64,000 nucleotides of DNA from Marixanthomonas spongiae (GTDB lineage Bacteria; Bacteroidota; Bacteroidia; Flavobacteriales; Flavobacteriaceae). Shown here piece after piece: positions 50,860 through 60,587 of the stretch. A program made the position numbers and the translations under genes. Under the pieces are notes generated by a model. The model searched no databases and was not told the origin of the DNA. It was given only the letters and a program-made list of their open reading frames with translations. The stretch lies in contig NZ_QEHR01000007.1 of assembly GCF_003095375.1 (NCBI RefSeq), positions 206,833 to 270,832 on the forward strand, given 5' to 3'. Numbering within the stretch: the first letter of the stretch is position 1; every line of letters begins with the position of its first letter.

Positions 50860-51600
50860 TTAAGAATTAATGGTAGGTTTTAGCCAACAAGAGAGTTGAG
50901 CCGAATGGGTTTGAAACGTTAACGTATCGGTTTTGGGTTTGATGATTATTTTTTTGCCGTAAAATTTTGGTTCTACATGAAACAGCAGGTCCAAAAAAAC
51001 CTTGGTGCGGGCAAAATATCCCCTTATTTTCACTTTCAGCCCGTTTTTGCCGGCTACATCTTCGGCATTGAAGCCTATAGCCGTCATGCCGTTTTTTTCG
51101 GCTAAATAAATGGCTCGTTGGTTATGGAATTTTTGTGAAATGACCGTAATGTGTTCTTGCCCAAACACTTCTTTGGCCCGAACCACTGAATCTAAAGTTC
51201 GGAAACCGGCATAATCCAAGTAGATCACGGCCTCGGGAACGCCTCTTTTTACCAAGGCCCGTTTAAAATCCATAGGTTCATTGTAATATTTTGTGGCGTT
51301 ATCACCACTTACCAATATAAAATCTATTTTACCTTGCTGATAGAGTGCGACGGCAGCATCGATCCTGTATGTAAAATACGGGTTTATCTGTCCGTTTTTA
51401 AGGCGCTTGGAAGTCCCTAAGACCAAACCTACTTTGTTTTTTCCTATTTCAGAAATGGTATTGAATGTTTTGCCCTTCGCAGCATGACCAATGGTATAAT
51501 TTGAAATAAACATGAACAAAAAAACCGCCAACAGCACTAAAAACAACGTGTATGCCATTTTCTTTATGGACAGTGCTTTTAAACAGGTTTTCAATTTCAT
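50860..51600 (-). CDS. SanA/YdcF family protein (DUF218, ElyC-like)
   Basis: 246 residues. One N-terminal membrane segment (AYTLFLVLLAVFLFMFISNY) and a DUF218 domain: KVGLVLGTSKRLKNG, then FILVSGDNA, MTAIGFNAEDVAGKN. SanA proteins support vancomycin exclusion at high temperature in enterobacteria and are linked to envelope integrity. Ten bp after the priA start, opposite side; same strand as priA. Confidence 0.88.
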   Translation of the reverse strand: MKLKTCLKALSIKKMAYTLFLVLLAVFLFMFISNYTIGHAAKGKTFNTISEIGKNKVGLVLGTSKRLKNGQINPYFTYRIDAAVALYQQGKIDFILVSGDNATKYYNEPMDFKRALVKRGVPEAVIYLDYAGFRTLDSVVRAKEVFGQEHITVISQKFHNQRAIYLAEKNGMTAIGFNAEDVAGKNGLKVKIRGYFARTKVFLDLLFHVEPKFYGKKIIIKPKTDTLTFQTHSAQLSCWLKPTINS

Positions 51601-51806
51601 TTAAATTAAGGTTTTAGTGATTTTGCACCTTGATGGCTTGATTACAATATATTCAATAAAATTTACGGAGACAATCTATTTAACACCCACTTGTGCTATT
51701 TAGTAAAAAGGCTGTAGATTTCTGTTTTTTTATCTTTCAATTCACGCCGCAACCAAAAAAGGCCCCTCCAAATAGAGCGACCTTATTTTCGGTTACAAAG
51801 AAAAGG

Positions 51807-52235
51807 TTATTCTTGGCGGTACCAATACTGGGTTCTCCCCAACAAAGAGAAACCAATGTAGCCGCGCACCTTTAATTTGTTGTCGTTTTCCAGCTCAATG
51901 TAGCACTTGTACAGTTTTCCGCTGTTGGGGTCCAGGATTTTCCCGTCGTTGTACTCATCGCCATCTTTTTCGAGGCCTTTGATGATGACTAGCCCCAAAA
52001 TAGGCTTGCCTTTGTCCGCGCCCGGGCAATCCACGCAAGTCGCATCTTTTTTGTCGGGATTGAGTATTTCGACTACTTTTCCGTACATCTTTCCGTTTTC
52101 TTTATAAATCTCGACAATGGATTTTGCTTCACCGGTTTCATCGTCTATGGTTTTCCATTTTCCGGTTACGTCTTGCGCTACCGCCGTAAAAGCAGTGATC
52201 GCAGCTAAAATAGTGGTTAAAAATAGATTTTTCAT
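51807..52235 (-). CDS. DUF2147 domain-containing protein
   Basis: 142 residues with signal peptide (MKNLFLTTILAAITAFTAVA). VTGKWKTIDDETGEAKSIVE, CVDCPGADKGKPILGLVIIK and LYKCYIELENDNKLKVRGYI match DUF2147, a periplasmic lipocalin-like fold with a conserved Cys pair. Unknown function. The gene ends 16 bp upstream of the YihY gene on the same strand. Confidence 0.9.
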   Translation of the reverse strand: MKNLFLTTILAAITAFTAVAQDVTGKWKTIDDETGEAKSIVEIYKENGKMYGKVVEILNPDKKDATCVDCPGADKGKPILGLVIIKGLEKDGDEYNDGKILDPNSGKLYKCYIELENDNKLKVRGYIGFSLLGRTQYWYRQE

Positions 52236-52251
52236 CAGTTTAAGTATTGGG

Positions 52252-53211
52252 TTATTTTTTGTTTTTAGAATCGTTACCGTTGCCGTCTTCTTTGTTTCTG
52301 TCCCTGAGCAATTGAAGCGAAAGGTTTAGTTCAAACCCCAACAACAACAGGTTCGAATTTATCCAAATATAGAACAACATAATTAAAAGTGCCCCAAGTG
52401 AGCCGTACAATTCGTTGTAATTTGAAAAATTATTGATATAAATACCAAATAAATAGGTGGTCACCATAAATAAAATAGTGGTCATCAAAGCTCCAAACGA
52501 AAAAAACCGGGATTCCTTGCCTTGTTTGGTGCCAAAATAGTACAAAATGGAAACAATGGTATAGACCATAACAAACAACAGGACCAATTGCAAGGTCGAA
52601 ATTAACCCCACACGATCATTAATATACGCTTTGCCCACCAATTGATTGATAAGGTACTCGCCGTATAAAATGGCGCCTACCGTTGTTAACATTAACAATG
52701 CCAGTAAAATAGCGACACCAAAAGCTACGGCATATTGCCTAAAAAAAGTTCGGTTTATAGTAACGTGCACCGAGTACTCAAAAGCACTAAAAATAGCATT
52801 TACGCCATTGGCCGATAAAAACATGGCCAAAATAATGGAAAACGAAAGCAAGCCGCCCCTTGGGTTCACGGCAATATCGGCAATTACGGGATAAAACAAA
52901 TCGGCAGTTTGTGGGGGCAACAGCTTTTCAATAAAAATCAAGAACTGGGTTAAAAAACCATCGATGAAGTCCAAATAAGGGATTAAATTGAGTATAAACA
53001 GCAAAAAAGGGAAAATGGCAACAAAAAAACTGTACGCAATCGAGCTGGCTCGAGAAGAAAAAGTACCTTTTATGATCCCAGAACCATAAATGTCCAGTAA
53101 ATGATAGAGCGAAAGGCCGTTGGTGCCCGGTATTTTAACCTTTTTGCTCCATTTTGCCAAGGTACGGATAACCGGCAGGTTTTCTATGTTCAACGTTTCG
53201 TTTTCGGCCAT
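52252..53211 (-). CDS. YihY/virulence factor BrkB family protein
   Basis: 319 residues from ATG at 53211 (an earlier in-frame start would run into nadC). Six membrane segments, for example SIAYSFFVAIFPFLLFILNL, LLSFSIILAMFLSANGVNAI, FGVAILLALLMLTTVGAILY. PTHH-like YihY patterns (GSLGALLIMLFYIWINSNLL) are present. Inner-membrane protein of unclear role; the name ribonuclease BN is historical and wrong. Its ATG overlaps the nadC stop by one base. Confidence 0.92.
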   Translation of the reverse strand: MAENETLNIENLPVIRTLAKWSKKVKIPGTNGLSLYHLLDIYGSGIIKGTFSSRASSIAYSFFVAIFPFLLFILNLIPYLDFIDGFLTQFLIFIEKLLPPQTADLFYPVIADIAVNPRGGLLSFSIILAMFLSANGVNAIFSAFEYSVHVTINRTFFRQYAVAFGVAILLALLMLTTVGAILYGEYLINQLVGKAYINDRVGLISTLQLVLLFVMVYTIVSILYYFGTKQGKESRFFSFGALMTTILFMVTTYLFGIYINNFSNYNELYGSLGALLIMLFYIWINSNLLLLGFELNLSLQLLRDRNKEDGNGNDSKNKK

Positions 53212-54077
53212 TAAACTGCTTTTAAGCTTAAATCCATATTGTGAACCGAATGGGTCAGTGCCCCGCTGCTTATGTAATCTACACCGCACTCAGCGTATTT
53301 ACGGGCGGTTTCGAGGGTTATCCCGCCACTGGATTCCGTTAGGCAGGTATCGCCTATCATTTGGACCGCTTTTTTGGTATCGCTATAATTAAAGTTATCG
53401 ATTAAAATACGGTACACACCCTTATTTTGCAAGATTTCTTCAATTTCTTTAAGGTTTCTCGCCTCTACGATTATTTTTAAGTGAAGGTTATGTTGGTTTA
53501 AATACGCCTGTGTTTTTTCTATGGCCTTGGTAATACCGCCGCAAAAATCGATGTGGTTATCTTTTAGCATAATCATATCGTAAAGGGCAAAACGGTGGTT
53601 TTCCCCACCTCCTATTTTAACCGCCCATTTTTCCAAAGCACGAATACCGGGAGTGGTCTTTCGGGTATCCAGAATTTGAGTCTTGGTGCCTTCCAGTAGT
53701 TTTACATAGGCATGGGTTTTTGTAGCAATGGCGCTCATACGCTGCATCGCGTTCAATACCAAACGTTCCGATTTTAAAATCGACTGCGACAGTCCGGTTA
53801 CATAAAAACAGATATCGCCCTTTTTTACTGGGCGTCCATCTTTTATTTTTACTTCCACTTTAAGGCCGGCATCCACAAACTCAAAAACCTGCCGAGCAAA
53901 GTCTACCCCGGCAATGATGCCATCGTCCTTAACCAATAGTTTGGCTTTGCCCGTTGCATCTTCCGGGATACAGGCCAATGAACTGTGATCACCATCGCCT
54001 ACATCTTCCCGTATGGCATTGGTTATTATTAAATCTATTTCTTTTTTAAACTGTTTTTCTGAAATCATCGCAATCAA
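53211..54077 (-). CDS. nadC: Nicotinate-nucleotide pyrophosphorylase (carboxylating)
   Basis: 288 residues. IREDVGDGDHSSLACIPEDA, then ILDTRKTTPGIRALEKWAVK and KIGGGENHRFALYDMIMLKD (the QPRT Arg/Lys/His site) and SSGGITLETARKYAECGVD. It makes NaMN from quinolinate and PRPP in NAD synthesis. Met4 (54068) is an alternative start. Coupled with the YihY gene. Confidence 0.95.
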   Translation of the reverse strand: MIAMISEKQFKKEIDLIITNAIREDVGDGDHSSLACIPEDATGKAKLLVKDDGIIAGVDFARQVFEFVDAGLKVEVKIKDGRPVKKGDICFYVTGLSQSILKSERLVLNAMQRMSAIATKTHAYVKLLEGTKTQILDTRKTTPGIRALEKWAVKIGGGENHRFALYDMIMLKDNHIDFCGGITKAIEKTQAYLNQHNLHLKIIVEARNLKEIEEILQNKGVYRILIDNFNYSDTKKAVQMIGDTCLTESSGGITLETARKYAECGVDYISSGALTHSVHNMDLSLKAV

Positions 54078-54179
54078 TTTTCAGCTAAAATACTAAAAAC
54101 AGCCCTCATTTTCGGTATGAGTTGCACTTTGGAACACATTTTGATTTTTTCAGAAGTAAAACCCATTAAATTTCTCATT

Positions 54180-54536
54180 ATGAAAAACGATCTCTATACC
54201 AAAACCATCTTAACTGTTATCGCCATTTGCTTGACCATTAATGTAATAAAAGACCTTGAAATTATTCCCAAGGCACATGCTTCAAAAAATACGGTTGAAA
54301 CATCATCAGATTATAAATTAGTTCCCATTAGCGACAACAATACCTTGGATGTACGCATTGTGGATATCGACACCTATGACGAACTCGACGTGAACATCAA
54401 CAGTATTGACACATACGACGAGCTGAAAGTAAACATCAACAGTATTGACAGCGATGACGAACTGAATGTGAACATTGACGAGGTTGGTGGTCAATATGTT
54501 ACTCACGGAGGACCGCTACCCGTTAAAACCAATTAA
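54180..54536 (+). CDS. Exported protein with 13-residue tandem repeats
   Basis: 118 residues from ATG at 54180. A signal-like segment (TKTILTVIAICLTINVI) is followed by an unusual array: VRIVDIDTYDELD, VNINSIDTYDELK, VNINSIDSDDELN, then VNIDEVG. In DNA the unit is 39 bp and occurs three times. The repeats are acidic. No family is recognised. It converges with the NADH dehydrogenase gene, without a gap. Confidence 0.7.
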   Translation: MKNDLYTKTILTVIAICLTINVIKDLEIIPKAHASKNTVETSSDYKLVPISDNNTLDVRIVDIDTYDELDVNINSIDTYDELKVNINSIDSDDELNVNIDEVGGQYVTHGGPLPVKTN

Positions 54537-55814
54537 TTAAGCCTCTTTTTTAAACGGCCTGATAATCAGTCTTGCCGCACGGTCATAGTTAATATAGCTG
54601 TAGGTCCAATTAAAAAATGTAACGACCCGGTTGCGGAAGCCTACCAGAAACCAAAGGTGGACAAACATCCAGATAAACCAGGCGATAAACCCACCAAAGT
54701 GCATTTTTTTAATATCGACCACCGCCTTGTTGCGGCCCACTGTGGCCATGGTGCCTTTGTCTAAATATTCAAATGGTTCCAGCGGTTTTCCCTTGAGCAG
54801 CCGCTTGAAATTGTCCCCTAAATGCTTGCCTTGCTGAATGGCCGGTTGTGCAACCTGTGGATGCCCTTTGGGATAGGCTTCGGTCTCCATCAAGGCAATA
54901 TCGCCTAAAGCAAAAATGGCATCGGTGCCTTTTACTTTGCTATACTCATTAACATAATACCGATTTATTTTTTCCATCAAAGCACTGCCGTCAATACCTT
55001 TTACAGGATTTCCCGTAACACCGGCGGCCCAGATAAACGCTTCTGTTTCATAACTTTTGCCGTCTTTGGTGGTTACTGTTATTCCATCATAGTCCTCGAT
55101 CATGGTATTCACGTGCACCTGTACGCCCAAACGCTCTAAAAAATTCTGTGCCATTTTTGAGGCTTTTTCACTCATGGGTGGCAACACACGATCCATGCCC
55201 TCTAACAAATGGACGTGCATTTCGGCTTCGTTCATTTCGGTGTAATCGTCTTCAAGGATGCTGTTTTTAAATTCGGCCAAGGCTCCTGCCAATTCCACTC
55301 CGGTAGGCCCCGCACCGGCAATGACGAAGTTCAATAAGCGTTTGCGTTGATTTGGGTCTTCGGTCCTGTCGGCCTTTTCAATATTCTGAAGCATTAGGCT
55401 GCGAATGTTCAATGCCTGTGGCACTGTTTTCATGGGCATGCTGTTTTTCTCGATGTTTTGGTTGCCAAAATAATTAGTCTTGGTTCCTGTGGCCAGTACC
55501 AAATAATCATACGCCAGGTTACCTATGGTGGTTTCTATTTCCTTTTTTTCTTTATTGATATAAGTTACTTCGGCCAATCGGAAATGGAAATTGTTGTTTT
55601 TCCTGAAAATTTTCCGAAGTGGATACGCAATAGAATCTGGTTCCAGCCCAGAAGTGGACACTTGGTACAACAAAGGCTGAAAGGTATGGTAATTGTTTAT
55701 GTCGAACAGGACAATCTGTACGTTTTCATTTTTTATTTTTTTTATAAAGTTGATGCCGGCAAATCCACCGCCCACAACAATCACGCGGGGTTTTTGGGTT
55801 TTTGGTATATTCAT
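54537..55814 (-). CDS. NAD(P)/FAD-dependent oxidoreductase (type II NADH dehydrogenase)
   Basis: 425 residues. The FAD motif is VIVVGGGFAGINFIKKI (GxGxxG variant), the NAD motif is FVIAGAGPTGVELAGALAEF, and FALGDIALM and QPAIQQGKHLGDNFKRLL follow. The C-terminus has an amphipathic/hydrophobic segment (FIAWFIWMFVHLWFLVGFRN), used for membrane attachment. NDH-2 passes electrons from NADH to quinone without pumping protons. Confidence 0.93.
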   Translation of the reverse strand: MNIPKTQKPRVIVVGGGFAGINFIKKIKNENVQIVLFDINNYHTFQPLLYQVSTSGLEPDSIAYPLRKIFRKNNNFHFRLAEVTYINKEKKEIETTIGNLAYDYLVLATGTKTNYFGNQNIEKNSMPMKTVPQALNIRSLMLQNIEKADRTEDPNQRKRLLNFVIAGAGPTGVELAGALAEFKNSILEDDYTEMNEAEMHVHLLEGMDRVLPPMSEKASKMAQNFLERLGVQVHVNTMIEDYDGITVTTKDGKSYETEAFIWAAGVTGNPVKGIDGSALMEKINRYYVNEYSKVKGTDAIFALGDIALMETEAYPKGHPQVAQPAIQQGKHLGDNFKRLLKGKPLEPFEYLDKGTMATVGRNKAVVDIKKMHFGGFIAWFIWMFVHLWFLVGFRNRVVTFFNWTYSYINYDRAARLIIRPFKKEA

Positions 55815-55938
55815 GTTTATCGGTTATCCCTTAAAATTAGCAATAGTTTAGCTGCCTTTCATAAAAATGAGTATTTTTTGTGAATATTGTAACAATCTTG
55901 TTTCATGCCCTACTAATGAAACAGCTAACAGTACCTCA

Positions 55939-56433
55939 TTGACGAAAGACCTTGAACATAGTTTTGTAACCCAACTGGAGGAGAACCAGAACATTGTGCA
56001 TAAAATTTGCCGGTTATATACCAACGACCAAGAATCGCACAACGATCTTTTTCAAGAGATTACCATACAACTGTGGAAAGCGTTCCCAAAGTTTAGGGGC
56101 GATTCAAAATTCAGTACCTGGATGTACCGCGTGGCGTTGAACACTGCCATTACCTTGTACCGAAAAAAGAAACGCAGGATCGATACCGCCAGTTTTGAGA
56201 GCGTTAGCTTTAAGATTAAGGCAGAACCGTACGACGATACCATTGAAGAACAACTGAAATTGATGTACAGTGCCGTAAAAACACTGAACGATATTGACAA
56301 AGCCTTGGTGTTTTTGTATTTGGAAGATAAAAATTACAAGGAAATTTCTGAAACCCTCGGAATTACCGAAGTAAATGCCCGGGTAAAGATGAACCGCATC
56401 AAAGGAAAATTACGTAATATATTAAATCCGTAG
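55939..56433 (+). CDS. Sigma-70 family RNA polymerase sigma factor (ECF-type)
   Basis: 164 residues from a TTG at 55939, where family members begin (TKDLEHSFVTQLEENQNIVH). An ATG at 55867 would add 24 residues (MSIFCEYCNNLV...) that look unlike the family. Region 2: DLFQEITIQLWKAFPKFRGD and FSTWMYRVALNTAITLYRKK. Region 4: LVFLYLEDKNYKEISETLGI and TEVNARVKMNRIKGKLRNI. It is followed after 12 bp by a membrane protein gene that may encode its regulator. Confidence 0.9.
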   Translation: MTKDLEHSFVTQLEENQNIVHKICRLYTNDQESHNDLFQEITIQLWKAFPKFRGDSKFSTWMYRVALNTAITLYRKKKRRIDTASFESVSFKIKAEPYDDTIEEQLKLMYSAVKTLNDIDKALVFLYLEDKNYKEISETLGITEVNARVKMNRIKGKLRNILNP

Positions 56434-56445
56434 GAGCGTATTAAT

Positions 56446-57111
56446 ATGGACGAACTGGAATTATTGAAAAAAGATTGGCAAAGCCGGGAACAGGAGCTTC
56501 CCAAGCTTTCCTATAGCGACATATACCAAATGTTGCTCAAAAAATCGTCTTCTATCGTGAAGTGGATTTTCTACATTAGTATTGCCGAAATCATATTTTG
56601 GACCTTATTGGCCGTGGTCATTCCCAACGTGAGCGAAAACTTTAAAATAAGCAACCGCATTAACGACGCTATGGGCCTCCACAACATCTTGATTGTCCTC
56701 AATATTATCAATTATTTGGTTTTTGGTGCTTTTATTTACCTGTTTTATAAAAACCACCGATCAGTAAAAGTTACCGACTCTGTAAAACAATTGATGAAAA
56801 ACATATTAAAAACCCGAAAAACGGTCAAGTATTTTGTAATATACAATGTTGGTGCAACGACCTTGATTATGTTGGCCATCAACATTTATTACTATATAAA
56901 CCAAGAACAGTTGTACGCTTTGATGGTTCAGAATTTCGATGGGTACTCGGCTATCTCGCAAGAGGGTTTTGCCTCGGTTTTCTTTTTGGCCCAGTTTATT
57001 TTCGGTTTGTTGTTTATTGGGTTAATCCTTCTTTTCTACCGAATTGTGTACGGCATATTACTGCGAAGATTGAAGAAAAACTATAAAGAACTTAAAAAGA
57101 TTGAGGTGTAG
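56446..57111 (+). CDS. Membrane protein, possible anti-sigma partner
   Basis: 221 residues. The first ~38 are soluble and charged (MDELELLKKDWQSREQELPK), then membrane segments at ~41-60, 78-98, 129-149 and 180-205. Cotranscribed with an ECF sigma gene (12 bp) and with a soluble N-terminal part before the first membrane helix, as in anti-sigma factors; no zinc-binding or FecR motif is seen. Function is inferred from position only. Confidence 0.75.
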   Translation: MDELELLKKDWQSREQELPKLSYSDIYQMLLKKSSSIVKWIFYISIAEIIFWTLLAVVIPNVSENFKISNRINDAMGLHNILIVLNIINYLVFGAFIYLFYKNHRSVKVTDSVKQLMKNILKTRKTVKYFVIYNVGATTLIMLAINIYYYINQEQLYALMVQNFDGYSAISQEGFASVFFLAQFIFGLLFIGLILLFYRIVYGILLRRLKKNYKELKKIEV

Positions 57112-57286
57112 CGGTACTCGATGCTGGATGTTGGATGATGGAAGCACAAAGCTTGAATATTACCGTTTTTGAGATTTGGAACCTGTCTGCCAATAGGAAG
57201 GTATGGGATGTTTTTGGTGTCGGGTAAAAGATGTAAAACCACCCGCATTAGCAAAGAGTGGAATGAAGTTTATTATTTCTTACCGC

Positions 57287-58444
57287 TCACCGTTTACTCC
57301 TTTTCCTACTTCCTTCGTACATCTCGTAGCGTACCAAGCGGCTTTCCAGTTTCCCGTTGTAGAGCTTTATTTTTTTTGAAGCGCGCAGCCCCACATTTTT
57401 AAGGGCTTCCATATTGCTGGTGATCATCCAGGCTTGTGTACCGGGATAGCCCTGTTTTAAGGTATCCCCTATTTTTTTGTAAAAAGCATCGATATCGGTT
57501 ACCGAAAGCCGTTCGTCGTACGGCGGATTGAAAACCAAGTACATTGGCTTATCGACCGGCTTTTCGCTTTCAAAAAAGTCTTGTTGTTTCAGTTCAATAA
57601 AATCTTGAAGATTGGCATTTTTGATGTTTTCATTGGCCTTGTTCAATAAAAACATATCCTTATCGGCCCCATAGATTTTAAAGTGAAACTCTTTTATCTT
57701 TTTTAGGGCAGCGTTCTCGATCACTTCATACAAATCCACGTCAAAATCGGGCCAGTTTTCAAAACCAAATTCATCCCGGTTCAGGTTTGGCGGGATGTTA
57801 CAGGCAATCATTGCGGCTTCGGTTAAAATAGTCCCGCTTCCGCACATAGGATCCATAAAGTTGCATTGTCCTTCCCACCCAGATAACATTACAATACCTG
57901 CCGCCAGAACTTCGTTTATAGGTGCCAAGCCCGTAGCGGTTTTATAGCCGCGTTTGTGCAAAGAGTGCCCACTACTGTCTAAAGAAACGGTACAGATGTT
58001 TCGATCTATATGAACATTGATCCGCAAAGTAGGATGGTCTAAATCTACGTCGGGCCTTATCCCTTCATTGTCCCTAAAGCGGTCTACAATAGCATCTTTC
58101 GTTTTTAAGGCAACGTATTGCGAATGCGTAAATTGCTTGGAAAAAACGGTAGCATCTACGGCCAGGCTGCCATTGGCCTCCATATAGTCTTCCCATTTAA
58201 TTTTATAAATGTTTTTATATAGCTCGTCTTCAGTAAACACATTAAAAGCAGTAATGGGTTTCAAAATTTTAATGGCGGTACGGCAACACAGATTGGCTTT
58301 GTACATAAATCCGGTATCACCTTCAAAAGCTACGTTTCGGGTTCCTTTTTCGATGCCCGAAGCTCCTAATTGCCGAAGTTCTTTGGCCAATAAGTCTTCT
58401 AACCCATATAAGGTCTTGGCCACCATTTTAAAGTTCTTTTCCAT
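57287..58444 (-). CDS. THUMP domain class I SAM-dependent RNA methyltransferase (RlmL-like)
   Basis: 385 residues from ATG at 58444. N-terminal THUMP domain (KMVAKTLYGLEDLLAKELRQ ... KAITAFNVFTEDELYK) then a methyltransferase: NFMDPMCGSGTILTEAAMIA for SAM, and the catalytic LVFNPPYDERL. RlmL/Trm14-like enzymes methylate guanine N2 in 23S rRNA or tRNA. The target here is not determined. Confidence 0.92.
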   Translation of the reverse strand: MEKNFKMVAKTLYGLEDLLAKELRQLGASGIEKGTRNVAFEGDTGFMYKANLCCRTAIKILKPITAFNVFTEDELYKNIYKIKWEDYMEANGSLAVDATVFSKQFTHSQYVALKTKDAIVDRFRDNEGIRPDVDLDHPTLRINVHIDRNICTVSLDSSGHSLHKRGYKTATGLAPINEVLAAGIVMLSGWEGQCNFMDPMCGSGTILTEAAMIACNIPPNLNRDEFGFENWPDFDVDLYEVIENAALKKIKEFHFKIYGADKDMFLLNKANENIKNANLQDFIELKQQDFFESEKPVDKPMYLVFNPPYDERLSVTDIDAFYKKIGDTLKQGYPGTQAWMITSNMEALKNVGLRASKKIKLYNGKLESRLVRYEMYEGSRKRSKR

Positions 58445-58508
58445 ATCATTGCCCGCAGGGGCGGACACCTATTAATTGTAGATTGTTTCCTTAAATTATA
58501 AAATCTAA

Positions 58509-58540
58509 TTGAATAAAGGCACAAAATTACAGTATTTTTG
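58509..58540 (+). promoter_or_regulatory. Promoter of the methyltransferase-ZIP operon
   Basis: TTG at 58509-58511 and TATTTTTG at 58533-58540 with a 21-bp spacer, 19 bp before the ATG at 58559. Confidence 0.55.
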
Positions 58541-58558
58541 TAGGGCAAAACCAACTTC

Positions 58559-59290
58559 ATGCAAAAAGAAACAGATACTTGGTACACAGCTTGGTTCGAC
58601 ACCCCGTATTACCACATCTTGTACAAAGACCGCGACTATGAAGAAGCTGGGCTTTTTATGAAAGAACTCACTTCGTACCTTAACCTTTCAACCGGGGCGG
58701 AGATATTGGATTTGGCCTGCGGAAAGGGCCGTCACTCCAAACACTTGAGCAATATGGGCTATCGCGTAACAGGAGTCGATTTATCTGAAACAAGCATTGC
58801 GTACGCCAAACAGTTTGAACATGAACACCTTCATTTTGAAGTGCACGATATGTGCCTGCCCTATCCCAAAAAGTTTGACGCCGTTTTCAATCTTTTTACC
58901 AGTTTTGGGTATTTTGAAAAAGAAAACGATAATTTGCAGACCATAAAAGCCATTAAAGAAGAACTGAAACCCAACGGCTATGGCGTGATCGACTTTTTGA
59001 ACATGGATTACATTGCCAAAAATTTAGTGCCTTCTGAAGTTAAAACTGTTGACGGTATCGATTTTTATATGAAGCGTTATTTTGAAAATGGCTATCTTTT
59101 TAAAGACATCCGCTTTACCCATGAAAATAAAAGACATTTTTATACCGAACGCGTAAAAGCCTTGACACTCGAAGATTTTAAAGCCTATTTTCAGGAAGCT
59201 GGGGTAACCTTGGTAAACCGTTTTGGGGACTACCATCTAAATGCTTTTGATAAAGAAAATTCTGAACGATTGATCCTTATTTTTAATTGA
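58559..59290 (+). CDS. Class I SAM-dependent methyltransferase
   Basis: 243 residues. Motif I is ILDLACGKGRHSKHLSNMGY (residues ~46-65), and then VDLSETSIAYA and FDAVFNLFTSFGYFE. This belongs to the Methyltransf_25-type; substrate unknown. It overlaps the ZIP gene start (TGATG). Confidence 0.88.
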   Translation: MQKETDTWYTAWFDTPYYHILYKDRDYEEAGLFMKELTSYLNLSTGAEILDLACGKGRHSKHLSNMGYRVTGVDLSETSIAYAKQFEHEHLHFEVHDMCLPYPKKFDAVFNLFTSFGYFEKENDNLQTIKAIKEELKPNGYGVIDFLNMDYIAKNLVPSEVKTVDGIDFYMKRYFENGYLFKDIRFTHENKRHFYTERVKALTLEDFKAYFQEAGVTLVNRFGDYHLNAFDKENSERLILIFN

Positions 59291-59958
59291 TGAATTATTT
59301 ACTTCTCTTTTTGGCCGTAGCCTTGGGATATGGCGTTGCACTGTTTTTGAAAACAAAGCGAATACAGCAAATTGCACTGTACCTTGCGTTTAGCGGGGCT
59401 TTTTTATTGGCCATAACGGTTTTTGAACTTTTGCCCGAAGTTTTTGAAACCCCGTCAAAATCCATCGGCGTATTTATTATGATAGGGATCTTGCTTCAAA
59501 TATTTTTGGAGTTCTTTTCAAAAGGAGCCGAGCATGGCCACGTTCACCTGCATGCCGACACCCAGCATTTTCCGTGGCTGCTGTTTATTAGCCTTTCTAT
59601 TCACGCCTTGTTGGAAGGTATGCCCATTTCAGAAGAAAACAACCTATTGATTGGGGTTATCGTTCATAAAATTCCGGTGGCTATTATCCTCTCGTTCTTT
59701 TTTATACAAGCGGGATATAGCAGGGCCATAACAATCTTGTTTTTATTCTTGTTTGCTTTAATGACACCTATTGGCAATTTTGTTTCAGAACATATAGCCA
59801 TTATTGAAGCCTACCACACACAGATTACAGCGGTAGTGATCGGTATTTTTCTACACGTTTCCACCACCATTCTTTTTGAAAGCTCCAGCAACCATAAGTT
59901 TGATCTTTCTAAAATGATTGCTGTAATCGTTGCTATTGTAGTGGCCTATTTCCTTTAG
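59290..59958 (+). CDS. ZIP family metal transporter
   Basis: 222 residues from ATG at 59290. Seven to eight membrane segments. The ZIP motif helices have SLSIHALLEGMPISEE (His, Glu metal sites) and IGVIVHKIPVAIIL, where H-N-x-x-E type residues read HKIPVA. A His-rich loop (HGHVHLHADTQH) precedes them. It imports zinc or iron. It overlaps the hemolysin III gene by 4 bp (convergent). Confidence 0.88.
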   Translation: MNYLLLFLAVALGYGVALFLKTKRIQQIALYLAFSGAFLLAITVFELLPEVFETPSKSIGVFIMIGILLQIFLEFFSKGAEHGHVHLHADTQHFPWLLFISLSIHALLEGMPISEENNLLIGVIVHKIPVAIILSFFFIQAGYSRAITILFLFLFALMTPIGNFVSEHIAIIEAYHTQITAVVIGIFLHVSTTILFESSSNHKFDLSKMIAVIVAIVVAYFL

Positions 59959-60587
59959 ATCACCTTTAAAAAGATGAACAAATAATGCAACAAACTGCCC
60001 AAGAGCACAAAAACGTGCCAAATAACGTGGCTGTATTTTACACGGTCCAGCAGGTAAAAAACGATGCCGATGGTATAAGCCGCACCGCCACCCATTAATA
60101 AAAATAGCCCGGTTTGATCCACCGCTTCTTTCAATGCCGAGAAATCGAAAGCAATCAGCCAACCCATGGCGAGGTACAACAAGGTGGAAAACAGTTCGAA
60201 TTTTCCTGTGAAAAATATCTTTAAGACTGTGCCCAATGCAGCAATGCCCCAAACCAACCAAAACAACGTCCAACCCAAGCTGTGCTGCAACGTGACCAGC
60301 ACCACTGGGCTGTACGTGCCGGCTATCAACAAATAAATGCTTATATGATCCAGTTTTCGGTACAAAAACTTTCTATTGGCATTTTTTTCATAATGATACA
60401 AGGTCGAAGTAAAATAAAGTGCCGCCAGTGAAAACCCATAGAGTGAAATGCCTAAAATACCTTCCCAAGAAGTATAGGTATGAAACACAAACAACAAGGC
60501 AAACCCCACTAAACTGAGCAAAAACCCAATGCCATGGGTAAAGGTGTTCCACCATTCTTCTTTATAGGTTTGTTGCCTCATAAACAC
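59955..60587 (-). CDS. Hemolysin III family protein (PAQR/YqfA-like)
   Basis: 210 residues, seven membrane segments. NTFTHGIGFLLSLVGFALL, LYHYEKNANRKFLYRKLDHI, SIYLLIAGTYSPVVLV, HVIWHVFVLLGSLLHYL: the conserved His residues of the metal site (HG, DH, HxxxH). PAQR fold; the name hemolysin is historical. MRQQ start at 60581 is possible. Confidence 0.9.
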   Translation of the reverse strand: MFMRQQTYKEEWWNTFTHGIGFLLSLVGFALLFVFHTYTSWEGILGISLYGFSLAALYFTSTLYHYEKNANRKFLYRKLDHISIYLLIAGTYSPVVLVTLQHSLGWTLFWLVWGIAALGTVLKIFFTGKFELFSTLLYLAMGWLIAFDFSALKEAVDQTGLFLLMGGGAAYTIGIVFYLLDRVKYSHVIWHVFVLLGSLLHYLFIFLKVI

